Source: Chalara sp. BL73
Lineage: Eukaryota > Ascomycota > Leotiomycetes > Helotiales
Assembly (NCBI GenBank): GCA_918026815.1
Contig: CAKJVC010000003.1
Coordinates: forward strand, 310,001 to 374,000
Reading direction: 5' to 3'
Length of the DNA: 64,000 nt
A model generated the notes under the pieces. The model had not been told where the DNA came from. It searched no databases and saw only the letters and a list, made by a program, of their open reading frames with translations. This document shows positions 38,430 through 50,572 of the stretch, piece by piece (the first letter of the stretch is position 1; the number at the start of each line of letters is the position of its first letter). The translations under genes were made by a program, and so were the position numbers.

Positions 38430-39418
38430 TGATAGGTAGAGCGGCGTCTATCGCGGGGTGCGGGGTAGGAGAGGTTGTTATCAGTATCAAGCAACGAAGG
38501 ACTTCAAAGAGCCGATTAATGAATGGTCTGGCATTGGGGCATTCTTCATGATATTCTTAGCGGATGCGTGTTACGATGCAAACGCTCCTTTAGGGTCTCT
38601 CTTAGTTAGCGAGCACTTCAAAATACCAGCGATGATTTTCTCTTTACGGATCCTGAGAACCAATGACGCGTCTCACTATTTTTCACACCTTAATTCCCAC
38701 TGTTAAATGAACAAATGAAGAATCTAGCAGATCTAAAACTACCAACCGTGCTAGCCTGTACGCAGCTATCTCTAATATATACTTTCCCCCCTCTCATTCA
38801 ATTCACGAAGCGTAAGCAGACGATAAGATAAGATGGCTCGTCGTGGCCGAAACAGCGCTTCCACAAACAACACGATGAAAACGATCAAGCGGTTTTCCGG
38901 CTACAGAAAATCAAAGGCTCGAGACGTCGCCGAAACCACGACTCTTCAAGATCATAATTTGCAAAACGGGGCTTCAAGAGGAAAGGAATCGGAAACAGCT
39001 CAAGAGGGCGACGGATTCAGTCCTGACCCACTTCCTTCGCTAAGAAAGGGGGCGGGTGGGCCCGCTTGCGAAGGGGCCGATACCGTGCCCCCTTTGCACT
39101 ATTAACAATGTCGTGTGCGGACTAGAAATATTACGTCACCCTAGCAGAGGTTGAAAGGTGTTTAAGGGCTTACCGCACCTGAGAAAGAACGTCGATACTA
39201 TCGTACGCCGAAACTAATGCGTAAACCTTCTGATCAATTCTGGTATCATGTCTTAGGTCATTACCGCAACCCATCCGACTCATGAAATTCCCTAAACCGG
39301 CACGCCTGCCATGCTGCGTAACACCGATAGCGATGATACTATGTAAACAAGTTTATATAGACTAGAACATGGCTCTGGCAATCCATTCCTCTAATATTCG
39401 TCCCAAAATCGTAGCTCA
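38430..39418. other. Intergenic between the BTB gene and the RecQ gene, convergent
   Basis: About 1 kb between two converging genes. It contains one small plus-strand frame (listed separately) and no other candidate. Confidence 0.5.
38833..39105 (+). CDS. Possible small hypothetical protein, 90 aa
   Basis: A frame of 90 codons starts MARRGRNSASTNNTMKTIKR with a reasonable start context (aagATGG). It is Arg/Lys-rich at first, then Gly/Pro-rich. I recognise no domain and see no intron or supporting neighbour. It could equally be a chance frame in the 3' UTR of the BTB gene. Confidence 0.25.
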   Translation: MARRGRNSASTNNTMKTIKRFSGYRKSKARDVAETTTLQDHNLQNGASRGKESETAQEGDGFSPDPLPSLRKGAGGPACEGADTVPPLHY

Positions 39419-42400
39419 TTACGCTGGCATCATTCCAATTAAACTGCTCAAGGCGCCACTTCCACCGTTGCCACTCCTGCTCCCTGTCCTTCTGGCCTTG
39501 CTGCCAAACGCACTCATGAGACCAGACTCTTTAGGTTGAGACTTGTTGGACATAGCTGCAGGGCCTGCCCTCTTCGCACCACTGGATGATCTTCTTTTAG
39601 ATACGCCGGAACTGCTCGGTCCGAAACTTTTCCTGTTCCTTTTCCAGCTTCGAGCCTGGCCTTTCTGGAAAGCCCCTCCTTTCCCCTTGGCTGACTTGTT
39701 CTGCCAAGGTGCGGTTCGTCCTCCTGTCTTCGAGGAGGACCCGTTGGAAGGGTTCTGAAAATATCTAGATTCTTGTTCTGCCCTCAATATATCTGCCTCT
39801 TCCTCCTCATCCAACCCAAACTCATCCTCATCCTCTTCCTCCTCCTCCTCGTCCTCGTCATCACTTATGGGTATAACAATCTTGTGATTTTTGTCCATAA
39901 CTAGCCCCTCATTTTGATCCAACGACTTTTGATAGTCGTTATGATACCTTCTAATCAAGTCTAGGTAGCGGTATCCATAGCGCTCGACCGCATCGATACT
40001 GATGTTCGGAATATTTTGCATATCTTCTTCAATCAAGGTCCAGCGAATTATCATCTCACGAAGGTTGTCCTCCGTAAACACTGGCCTCCTTAGATCTTTC
40101 TGTCTCCGGATCCTTTCACCGAGTCGTGTAGCTTCGTCTACAAATTGCACCACGGAGACGCGATGCATTTCTGGTAAGCTTGCCATTTTTTGATCCGCAG
40201 TGATTGGAGGACCAAACTCAGGTGCCTTCCCTTGTGCGTGCCTGCGCGGAGGACGCGAAAATGAAACATTGTCATCTTCACTATCAGTGACTATAAAATC
40301 ATCACGAACTCGACTGCGCTTCGCTCGCGATGTGCTTGGAGACAATGGTGATGTCACCAATGTTGAAGGGTATGACTTTGCTTTGCCTAACTTCTCTGGA
40401 GATTTCTGTCTTGCAGCAGCAATAGGTGTCGTCGAGACTTTAATCTGTAGATAGAGCTTACGATTGCCTCTCTGAAACTCAGCAAAATTAGGCCCAAGCT
40501 ACAGTTGTCAGCAAAACAAAATACTACAATCAGTGATTCGGGAAACCTACATTGATGTACGAGGTCGTGAACTTGCTCTTGTTCACAACGCTGTGCTCTG
40601 CCAAAGCGTTCTCAGTGTGCAGGCAATAGAATAGGCGCTCCAAGTCACCTCGCTTGATGTCTTTACCGGCCCCAAAATCCTGAAGCTTGTCGTGTCCTCG
40701 GTCTACAATGGCTTTCAGTTTTGCGCCACGCATTATATCTACGCAATAGAGCATAGTAACGTTCTCTTTCTGCACTTGTCTCACAATCTTGATTGCGGTT
40801 CTTGCATGACTGGTGAAATCCCTCATCTCAAAAACAGCATCCGACTTGCAGTTGTCACAGGTCTCGCGACATTCTTCCTTGGTGAACCGTTCTCCAAAAT
40901 AATGTAAAACCTGGGTACGGCGACAGTCGCACCTATTTTCGCAATATTGAACCATGCTTGATAGCATCTTCCGCTGACGTTCCTTTTGCTCCTCGCTTCC
41001 TTCACTTTCAAAAATGAAGTTCTTCAACATTTTAGTATCTCCATACCCATAATACAGGTAGCATCCGGATTTTCTGCCATCTCTGCCAGCACGGCCTGTC
41101 TCTTGATAGTAGCCTTCCAAACTTTTTGGCAATGTGTGGTGAATCACAAATCGTACATCAGGTTTGTCTATGCCCATCCCAAATGCAATCGTCGCTACAA
41201 CCACCTTTATTCGTCCACTTTGCCAGTCTCTCTGAATCTTCGCCTTGGCTTGCACAGTCATTCCAGCATGAAATCCACATGCACTGATATCGTGGTCTTT
41301 ACGTAGCTTCTCTGCTAAATCCTCACAATTCTTGCGAGATAACGTATAGATGATACCCGTTTGGTTGGGATATGTGTTTTTGATCAGTTCCGCAATATCC
41401 CGAAGGACTTCTGGTCCCTTCCCAATTGACTTTTTGGCACGAACTTCATACTGCAGGTTCGGTCTGTTGAAACTTTGCTCGTATACGGTCGCACCTAGCA
41501 TCCCTAGGTTATGCATAACATCTTGCTTCACATTCTCCGTCGCAGTAGCGGTTAATGCTATGAATGGCACATTCGGAAATTTGTCGCGCAATTCTCCAAG
41601 TGCCACATAATCAGGTCTAAAATCATGGCCCCACTGACTTACACAATGAGCCTCATCAATGACAATACGGGCCAAAGTCTGGTTTGAATGCAAGCGGCGT
41701 AGGGCATTCACAATAGCGCTACTTTTGTTGATCATTTCTGGCGTTATATACAGCAATTGGATGAAATGCTCTGGGTGCTCCTCCCGTAAGTATCCCATGA
41801 TCTTTTTCTTCTCGTTTTCGTTGACCTCCCCATTGAGAGTAGCAGCTTGGATTTTGAGCTTGCGGAGATGGTCGACTTGATCGTTCATCAGACTGAGAAG
41901 CGGCGAAATGACGATCGTTACACCTTTCGTTCTTCCCGACTGAACGACCGCAGGCAATTGATAACATAATGATTTCCCACCTCCAGTCGGCATGAGAACA
42001 AACGCATCTTCTCCGCCCAAAGTAGCGTTGATGGCATCCAGCTGATTAGTACGAAATCCGTTGAGTTTAAAACGTTCTTTCAATACCCTCTTAACATCCT
42101 TAGACCAGGCATGGTCGAACATGTTTTTGGATTTAGTATCAACCACATGGTCATACATATTCTTACTTGGCTTCGCCTGGCTACACATTAAAGGCAGAGT
42201 AGTACCTGCTGATGATTCCGAGAACGCTTTATGTTTGGGTTCACCCATGGGTCGACCAAATGATTGACGTTGTTCTACTTCTTCGGTGAGACCCAGCATG
42301 TCTTCGTCGTCGCCCGAGTCACCATAGTAGTCCTCTATATCGTCTGGTATTTCATCAGGTATACTGTCCTCTACATCATCCGCCGTATACCCGTTCATCA

Positions 42401-44895
42401 ATTCCGCCTCCTCACGAAGCAAGTCGTTAAATGCATCTTCATCATCAAATTTTTCGAAATCATAGTCCATTGGAGATGGATCCTGGTAAAAGTTGGGCTG
42501 CTTGAGTCCAAGTTTTGTCCACTCATCACGTATCCCTGGCAATTGGGTTCTTTTCTCAACCTCTCGCAAAGTAGTGGGCTGGCGAATTGGTGATGGAGAA
42601 CCCCTGCTGAGATCGGTGGACCTAGCTGGCAATTCCACACTCTCCAATTCTGATGTCTTTGAGGGGTACTGATCTAGTGCATGTCGGCTTGAAGTAGCTA
42701 GTTGGTTCTGTTGCGCCACAGGAAGTTGGGTCTGCAGAATGACCTGGGCACTATATGCACTCGAGTCTCGAGGCATAGTGCTAATTGCGAGCTCTGTAGT
42801 AGTCGCAACGGTTTGATCGAAGCTTCCCTGGACCTCCACACCGGCGCCAAAACCATCCTTAACAGCTCCAGATCTATGCAACAGCTGCCCTATCTCATTT
42901 TCGATCTTCCGTAATTCCGAATTGAGTTTAATAGATTGCTCCTCCTCCAGAGTCGCATCCATATCAGCATGGACAAGTTCCCACACCCTTCGAGAAAGAA
43001 GTTTCTTCTCTGCCATTATACCCCCATGTTGTACTCCAAGCTTATCCAAATTAGCGTATGCTTTCTTCTTATCAAGCAATACTTGACGTGCGTTTTTTAG
43101 ATAAGACGGCGCAGTCTCATTGTTATCTGTAAAACTGCAGCACTCAATAGCATTCTCATTCAGGAGGGCCGTTAGCTGCAGTTGATAAGAGGAGACTGCA
43201 GAAGGGTTGCTGAGAAATATCTTCACCAGTCTCTTTTCGTCTGCAGGTAGCGTGGATGAAGGCGTTTTCGGGCTCGCCTCTGCCTTGGAGAGTTTTGCAG
43301 TGTTAACCGATCTGGCTGGCGAGTCTCTTTGAAGTGGTGATTGGCCATTCCCCTGCCTGCTGCCGATATTGCGTGAGATTGGCCTCAAGGGACTTCCGGG
43401 CTTCGTTCTAAAATCATTTTTCACTTGCAGTCCTTCATCGCTAGGCTTGAAAACCGGAATATTCTCAAATCGACGACCTCGTGATGTATCGATAAGATTA
43501 GGTGATCTCTTAACAGCCGGCGAAGGACTAGCTTTAGCTGTGTGCTGCAAGGAAAAAGTCTCATCATCTTCATCGTCAGAATCTTTAATGATGCGTGGCT
43601 GTTCCTTCTCATGAACTTTCTGCGGAGTCATAGTGCATTTCTTGTCTGACGCATGGATTGTATTTGAAATCGGAGTTGCACCAACCTGTATGAAGCTAAG
43701 AGATCGCGGCGGAGTGTGCGAGTATCGGTTTGAGTGCATTCCAACGTCGGGCAGAGCTTCAGGGCTCGTATGTCTGACTATGAGCGACTCATCATTTGAA
43801 GGATTTTGACTGAGGGTCTTTCGGGTCCGAGTCTCAACCCTACTAATTGTTTCCGTTACACTAACCTCCTCTTCGAAGCTAGCTTTTGCCATGGACTTCT
43901 CGATGCTTGGATGAGCTTGCAACAGAGATACATGCTTTTTCTGACTCGGGTGCGAACGTAGGGCATCCAACTCATCAATATCTACAAATTCCTCTGAAAG
44001 AGCACGTTCTTCTCTATTAAACTTACCGCTACGATGCCCATCAATGGCCATCGTGGCCAATGAGGCTGTTGATATATCATCACTCTTTCTTTTCTTCCCA
44101 GCCTTCAAAGGGGTTCTACATGGTATAATTGGCTCAGGCCTTGATGCTACGGATTCGTTCCACAGGAGAGTACTTTCATTTTCAAATGCAATCTCTGTGC
44201 TGCTAGATCGACCAGGGGATCTTCCGTTGTCGCTGCTCAGGTCCAACGTTTCCACATGCTCAAGACTCGGTTTTGATATAGTACGTGGGGTCTTTGTCTG
44301 AAGCTCACGCGGAGTTTGTCTAGGAGTTTGTGGGGTCTGAAATGACCTTCTAAGAATTCGATCCAAGGCAGGCTTATTTTGCGGTGTCACTATTTTATAT
44401 GATTAGCACAGCCTAGAGGCATTCATGGTTCAAGAACTGACCATTGCTCGCGGCGAGAAATGCGTCAAATCGTTCAATTGAAGTCGAAGGACCAGCAGTG
44501 GTAGAGGCTGGTGTCGCAAGTTGATATTGGCTGAGAAGAGCTGGTCTCGTTGACCTAGATGCTGAAGAGAGTTTGCCCATAGATCCTGCAAGTAGATCAT
44601 CGGTAACTCCTTGGATATGCGGCTTCCATATATTCGTCAATGGAAGCGTTGGGCGTATAAAGCCCTCGTGGTCCTCGACTGTTCCGACAAATGGAGGAAT
44701 GGGAACCACTGTTGGCTGTGGTTCCGTTACTAGCAGCTCTGCAGTCTCTCTTTCTAAATCCTCATATAACGATTGTGCAGTCGCAGTCGAGCCGGTGGAG
44801 GTTGCGAGGGCAGTTGTGTGAAGGCCGGCAGGAGGGACGACTTCATTTGATGATAATAACCAAGAGATATGACTGGCAAGGTTATTTCTAGTCAT
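39419..44895 (-). CDS. RecQ-family DNA helicase (Sgs1/BLM/QDE-3 type)
   Basis: Exons 44895-44442, 44389-40551 and 40498-39419 join in frame to 1,790 residues. The N-terminal half (about 900 residues) is disordered. The helicase core follows: motif I MPTGGGKSLCYQLP (near residue 955), IVIDEAHCVSQWGHDFRPDY (near 1060), ALTATAT, CGFHAGM, and ATIAFGMGIDKPDVRFV with QETGRAGRDG. Then come the RecQ zinc site (CENRCDCRR..CRETCDNC), the RQC domain crossing the second intron, a helical region around residue 1560 that looks like HRDC, and an acidic then basic tail. Such 3'-5' helicases resolve recombination intermediates with Top3-Rmi1; the Neurospora homologue QDE-3 also acts in quelling. The start MTRNNLASHISWLL was chosen over an upstream in-frame codon because it fits the fungal N-terminus as I recall it. 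Confidence 0.9.
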
Positions 44896-46198
44896 GGAGA
44901 CTTGATACCGCAAGCATGTCTGTGTGCGTTAACTGATAGCGTACACACCATATAGCGGCGTTGAAGACGATTTCCGGGGTTATTGATGTCGTCGGCGTTG
45001 AAAAAGCATACGCGCTCGCAGTCGCGTTCGGATTTTGTGGGTCCTCCGCATCGTCACCTGATCTAAATATCCAATTTACTTGCTGACCTCGACAAGGGGG
45101 AGTGATTGTTCAAGATCTACAAAATGGATGCATTCGCATTCTAATTAAGCCTGGGCCTCTGTAAATAGCGGAATTGATAATGGCGATAGCTTTATATCAT
45201 ATCCCGACGAACGAGAATACCTTTGAGACAGATTCTACCGCACGTTCGAGAATGTTTATCTTCATCTCCCTTCTTCCTACCATTAAATAAGTAGAGTAAG
45301 GATACAACCCTACATCGATATAGCGTCCAATTTTCGCTACTTGACTTTTGCTATTCGGTTATTGCAGGTACATCTCAGAATTCTTCCTAGTAAACCTGAC
45401 TCTCGCAGTAGCTTACTCGGAATAATTCATATGTAAACCCTACTATATTAGAAATACAGGCAGCAACATAATTATAGCGGATAACAGAAATCATAGCCTA
45501 TTGCCTCTTTGTTGCTCCACTCACATAGCGGAACCGTTTAACTTACCAACCACTCCCAGCCTATATTCAAGACCAAATAGGCAATATAAACTCCCAAACT
45601 AACCCAAACAGGTCCCAGAGCCGACCTAGCTGATCAAAGAATAGACATTTTGTGTAGGGAAGCGTCGCACGGTATCAGAGGTGAAGAGAACTGTAACATT
45701 GACAAGGACGATGCAACTATATTCGCGATTGAAAACCTGAAGGTTTTGTCAGGGTGGTCCATGGCGACTGTGGAGTTTGCTAACTTTTGTCTTCAACCAT
45801 ATGGTTTTTCAAGCGCTTGATTCGAATTGTTGTCCCTAGTAACCACTTTGGGGAGATAGTGGGTGATGTGATTCAATTTAAGATAGTTTGTGCTTGCGAG
45901 TGGAAGTTCCATCGCAAAGCGTAGCGTCTCGCCAGTGTTATTTTTCATGGTTTCGAAATGAAGAGTGAGTTCCAATGTAGGTGTTCTCACACTGATACGT
46001 TGATGATATGATCAGCTCTGATTCCAAAGGGGGGAAATACCAGATGATAGGTGGTGAGCTCCCGGCCTATATCATTGAGCAGATACAAAAAGCATAATGC
46101 ATTTGAAATGGAAACATCGCATAAATCAGGCATACTATAGAAGAAGATGCAAGCTGAAGGGCATTCGTACTACCAACAGCTTTTGGGTATCATATTTT
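44896..46198. other. Intergenic, upstream of the RecQ gene and 3' flank of LCL3
   Basis: About 1.3 kb. The first 200 bp are GC-richer and likely hold the RecQ promoter (the GACG/CGCG-rich stretch 44960-45060). A 65-codon frame at 45793-45990 (-) has no recognised content. No RNA genes were seen. Confidence 0.5.
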
Positions 46199-47033
46199 TT
46201 ATTTTCCCTCGTTCGCAAAGGCGGTTCTGATCTTGTAATCACGCGGGCTTTCATAGTCACTGGCCTTTCCTGCCCACATGCCTTTCTTCTTTGCCTTCGC
46301 TTTTTCCTCTGCACTTCGATACTTAGCTTCAAAGTCTCCGAACTCTGCTCCCATCTTCGCCTCATATATGGTTGCCAACCCTGCTTTCAACATCTCCTTT
46401 CCAACATCTCTCCTAAAAAAGAATCTCCGCACCCACACTGTAGCAACAACCCTCTGATACTGGTCCATCTTGTAAACGTAAGCTCGCACGCGGCGACCGA
46501 GGATATAATTTTTCAGCCATTCAAGGGCTTCTTGAGAATATGGTTGAGCGGGCTTGCCAAAATGGGCACCTTCTGGCGCGTCAATTCCTGCAATACGGAC
46601 ATGTATCTGTATTCCAATCAGCACCAGCCCCATTACCTTCATGGATCTGCCGATAACATACCGTATTACCTTTCAAGGCTTTCTTATCTTCAGGAATCTT
46701 CCTTAGCCATCCCCACCCGGCTAATCTGCCTCCGGGCATATGAAAAAGATGGAAGTTATCTGCATCTCCCACCCGCGTCACCATACCAAAAAGGCTCCTC
46801 TTTCTAAAGAACCCTGGTCGGATATACGTTGCCTCGGGTATTCGTCGCAAATAGGAACGATACAGGCGGGTAGAGACCAGGACTGTCGTTGTGAGTAGTA
46901 CTGCTGGAATGATATTCCGGGGATCAGTGTAGTGCGACCAATCTATCGCTTTGAGGCTTTCTGTCCAGGAGACAGGTTGTTTCTTCTCATTGCCATCCTT
47001 GTCGGAATTTGAAGACCATGGGGGCCATCGCAT
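46199..47033 (-). CDS. LCL3: Probable endonuclease Lcl3 (membrane-anchored SNase-like)
   Basis: Exons 47033-46662 and 46606-46199 join in frame to 259 residues. The start [11 protein letters not shown] matches the N-terminus of fungal Lcl3 as I recall it. One membrane helix ([18 protein letters not shown]) is followed by a staphylococcal-nuclease fold: [18 protein letters not shown], then [27 protein letters not shown] (split here as [11 protein letters not shown] and the rest), [20 protein letters not shown], and a C-terminal [10 protein letters not shown]. The Arg and Asp/Glu positions expected for the catalytic site are present. Lcl3 is a mitochondrial or membrane-bound nuclease named from yeast chronological-lifespan screens; its substrate is not settled. 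The 55-nt intron has GTATGT..TACAG. Confidence 0.9.
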
Positions 47034-48005
47034 CGTGTTGATGTTTACAAGGCGTGGGGTAGTGTTGTTGAGGTTGGTCTCGCTTGAAGCTCTTGGGAGT
47101 GTTGTAGGGGTGTGTCTGAAGTAATCCAAGCTGATAAACAACAGAATGACAATGAAGAAAGACGAGCATAGAATTGCGCACTCCGCTGAAATACTAATGC
47201 AGACTTACTTTCATCTTCTCCTACATTGATTTGAGTGGCACTGGAAGCACCATTGGAGATAATCTGATTGTGAAGTTTCATTCTCTGTACTATCAGTAAA
47301 ACATTTAGCAGCAGCCGTACAACGAGGAGCAATTGCGGCTTCCTCTTTCAATTGTATTCATTTATAAAATAATTGCGGCCAAGATGCCAAGGTCCTTTAT
47401 AATACAATTCTGGTTAGGTCTCCCCTACCATCTATCACTTTATACGAGGTCAGCGAACGCCTCTTTGGGGAAACTGTGATCATTGACCTTTAATCCAGAG
47501 GTTAAGGGTAATTTGGCTTTGTGCACAATCGGCGCATGTGTACTGGAAAGTTAATGATTGCGCTCTTCTCATCGATTACAGAAATGCTAATAAGTCTGTA
47601 CCTACACTCCTTGAGACTAACAATAGCTACGAATGCTTGCCGTAATTGTTCATATGGCCGTTGACATTTGCTAACCTGTAGTTCTCAAGAAACCTCCAAA
47701 AACAATCTGGGCCTTGATAACTTATAAGGATGAAAATGTTGAGTTCCAAATAGTCAGAGACGCGAATCCGCCGCTATAGCTCACTATAAAAGGGCTGGTC
47801 TAGTTCCACAATAGAGAGTTAGCGTTCAATTAGCTTGAATCAGATACAAATTGGAAGTGGCAATAGTATCCATTTCAAGATTTCCCAGAATAGCAAAATA
47901 GCAGTAAAATTTTAAACTCCAAACACCAAAAATCAAAAGTCAAAAGTCAAAAAATGAGACTCTACTAACCGAGCGACAAGCACTATTTACACCAATATCA
48001 CCACG
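47034..48005. other. Intergenic, upstream of LCL3
   Basis: About 970 bp. Just upstream of LCL3 a minus-strand frame (about 47332-47045) could encode MKLHNQIISNGASSATQINV and a short hydrophobic stretch; I could not join it to LCL3 or recognise it, and it may be 5' leader. Near 47935-47955 the trinucleotide-like string tcaaaagtcaaaagtcaaaa is a short low-complexity repeat. Confidence 0.45.
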
Positions 48006-49115
48006 TTACTGTTTCTTATCTCCAGCTGGTTTCTTGTCCCCAGTAGGCCTCTTGCCTCCTGAAGTCCAATCGCCAAAATCGACATATGGAGTATCCCTCG
48101 CAGATTTCCCACCCATGATAAGTTGTTTAGATTGAATATTGAAGCACTTGTCCTTAATTTTTGAGTTACAAATCGGAAATAAAGTCTTGTCTTTCATTCT
48201 GCAGAACATGCCCTCTTTGATGTTGGCGAAGTCCGGGCCGAGAGAGGACTTGCTTTTGCAAAGGTCTTTGACCTTGTGATCTGAGTTGTCGCTTATGATG
48301 AGTCGGTTATAATGAAGGGTCTTGTTCCCTGCACCGGTTGTGCTGTTTCCCTGTGGCCCCTTAATCGTAGGATTTTTGTTTATTGCGGGTGCCGGTTGGC
48401 TCTTGCGCAACTGAGGGTTCCCCTTGGAGTCTCGTGGGAGCTTGGCATTACCAAGAGGTCTATAGTCGATCGAGCTTGGATCAGGCTTGGTCGTCATCTT
48501 GAACTTGTAGCTATTGCAGTAGCCCTTTTTTGCCTCAGCATTTATTTCCTTGCCATCATAATCAACGAAATCGGGAAAGTGAACCTGGAATCCGGTTTGA
48601 GGTTGGTCGCCATTCTTATCAATCCAGAAACAGTGTGGCGAGTAATTGGTTCCTTTTACATAAATATTGGAATAGAACCAACTGCCTCCACACTTATCGC
48701 CCCAGTCTCCAAGCCAGGCATACTTGTTCTCATCTGGCCATGTGATAGAGACATATGCAATACAAATTGCATCGTTGTTAGCGGAAAAGAGCGCATACGT
48801 TGCTTGTGCCCCATTGCCTTTCTTGTGATTAACCTTGACAGTCCCAACATTTCCATTTTTGACCTTTCCTGGATCTGCCTTCATTCCTAAAAACTCACCA
48901 TTCTCGCTCCAGAGACGAATGTCAGGTAAATCGCCGCCTGAATTTTGCAAGCCACCTTTATAATCAAGACCCACGGCGATCTTAATACTCGAGCCAGTTC
49001 TCTCTGGCTCTTTAAAGTTGTCTATTCCAAACTGTATGGTGCCGGCAATGCCACTTATGATACCTATGGTGTTCATAAGAGCTGTTCCGATGCCTAGGGG
49101 TGCGGCGACGGCCAT
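48006..49115 (-). CDS. Unrecognised protein with a Trp/Cys-rich central domain
   Basis: A single open frame. I prefer the ATG at 49115 (MAVAAPLGIGTALMNTIGII, 369 residues); an in-frame ATG at 49232 would add 39 residues of unlikely composition. A hydrophobic N-terminal stretch of about 30 residues precedes a domain with spaced Trp, Cys and Gly residues (GGDLPDIRLWSENGEFLG, AWLGDWGDKCGGSWFYSN, PHCFWIDKNGDQPQTGFQVH). A lysine-rich part with Cys pairs follows (LCKSKSSLG, MFCRMKDK, FPICNSKIKDKCFN), and the protein ends in a tail of GKRPTGDKKPAGDKKQ. I know of similar uncharacterised fungal proteins but no function. Secretion is possible but a cleavage site is not clear. Confidence 0.75.
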   Translation of the reverse strand: MAVAAPLGIGTALMNTIGIISGIAGTIQFGIDNFKEPERTGSSIKIAVGLDYKGGLQNSGGDLPDIRLWSENGEFLGMKADPGKVKNGNVGTVKVNHKKGNGAQATYALFSANNDAICIAYVSITWPDENKYAWLGDWGDKCGGSWFYSNIYVKGTNYSPHCFWIDKNGDQPQTGFQVHFPDFVDYDGKEINAEAKKGYCNSYKFKMTTKPDPSSIDYRPLGNAKLPRDSKGNPQLRKSQPAPAINKNPTIKGPQGNSTTGAGNKTLHYNRLIISDNSDHKVKDLCKSKSSLGPDFANIKEGMFCRMKDKTLFPICNSKIKDKCFNIQSKQLIMGGKSARDTPYVDFGDWTSGGKRPTGDKKPAGDKKQ

Positions 49116-50572
49116 TTTTTCAAAATGACAAATGCAGTAGTGTTGGCTGATAGATATAAGTCCAGACTGTAGAAAGGAAGATGATGAATGTTCGTTGGTA
49201 TCCCAGAAAATTGATGTAAATACTGATAACACTATTGAAACCTAGATATTTATGATAGACTGGTAGACTTCATGACGGCATGTCAGTATTTATCACCGCT
49301 TCTACCAGGAAGCCAATTCGCGAAGGATTACCGCAGCCAGCTTATAACGATGGTGATGAGGCCTAGCATTAGGCATTTCGATACACAGCCGTAACACAAG
49401 TCTAAAATAGGTTATCTTGGACAAAATGCATGAGGCTTAGTGAATGAGCCATGTTCAGTTCCTCAAAGACACTATGGCATGGCCATCAGGAATAAGAGCT
49501 GCTCTCGATCCTTCGGAAAGCAATGTTCCATCGAGCAAGGGGACAGTTTAATATCAACCAAGATTACAAGGGGCAGAGAGGCTCGGATCTGGACAGTGAT
49601 CGCAGTAGTATCATGATATTTAGTGATATCAAGTCTCGAGTCATATGAGATCGACTTTTTGATACTACGCTAGTATTAGTGTGAGATATTTTGTAGAGCG
49701 CTAGTATTGGTTTGAAAGTTTGATCTTATATCATATTGGAAATATACTAAGTATCTTGCTAAGGCTAGAAAACCGGCTTAAAACGCCACTGTGAACAAGT
49801 GGAAATAGGTTAAACTTTTTTGAAAGGGCTGCACTTTTGTTGTATTACGAATTTAGGAATAGCGTCGTTTAAGGTTAGTATTATAGTATACTACAGATAG
49901 TATAATACGATATGAGATTACGAATTTTGCCGTGATATGTATGCAATTTTCAAATCTCATATTGCGTGGGGTATAGTATTCGATTTTAGGGTCAATATAC
50001 CATGATAACACTACTGCGATCACTGGATCTGGAACAATATGGGTATATTGTAAACACAAAGGATCTTGGAACTCTGCCCTTAGGTACCTAGGTAAGGAAA
50101 AAACCTTACTCCATAATATTAAGGGGTAGAATTAAGCCAACCACACTAGGACATATCTATGTGGTACCTGGTAAACAACAATCCTTGGCATTCACATATT
50201 TGTTGGTTTTGCTTCACATTAGATCCTCTTCCAACATAAGCGAAACGCGGATGAGCGAAAAGTGCCTATAACAAGTTGCATCTTCCAGTATACCTACGGC
50301 ACTGTCATGCAACACCTCGTAAATGTGACCATTGGGGCGTTCGCATAGTTTTCGGCGCTTCCAACCAACCTCTACTAGGCAGATGTTATACGGCACAACT
50401 CTCAGCCTCAATGATAACAATAAATGCGATTGCTTCTCAACGCCCCATCCACGAACCTTCAAATTCACTTCCAAAACTCTCTCCATCATCATTTTTGTCC
50501 ATCATCCGTTTAAATCTAGAGCTCGTTCAAATACAATCAATTTCTTACTTATCTTTAACTGCTGATTCCACC
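49116..50572. other. AT-rich intergenic stretch between divergent genes
   Basis: About 1.45 kb between the starts of two divergent genes, so both promoters lie here. 49600-50060 is markedly AT-rich with many TA steps and short direct repeats such as gctagtatt (near 49670 and 49702). It has no coding potential and could be an old, mutated repeat. The frame 50276 onwards on the plus strand runs into the next gene but lacks a sensible N-terminus. Confidence 0.5.

Noticed and set aside
45793..45990. 65-codon minus-strand frame
   Set aside because: Short, isolated, no recognisable domain; I could not extend it by splicing.
48312..48890. 192-codon plus-strand frame
   Set aside because: Antisense shadow of the unrecognised protein gene on the other strand.
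49600..50060. AT-rich stretch considered as a mutated transposon
   Set aside because: No terminal repeats, target-site duplication or transposase remnants could be identified.
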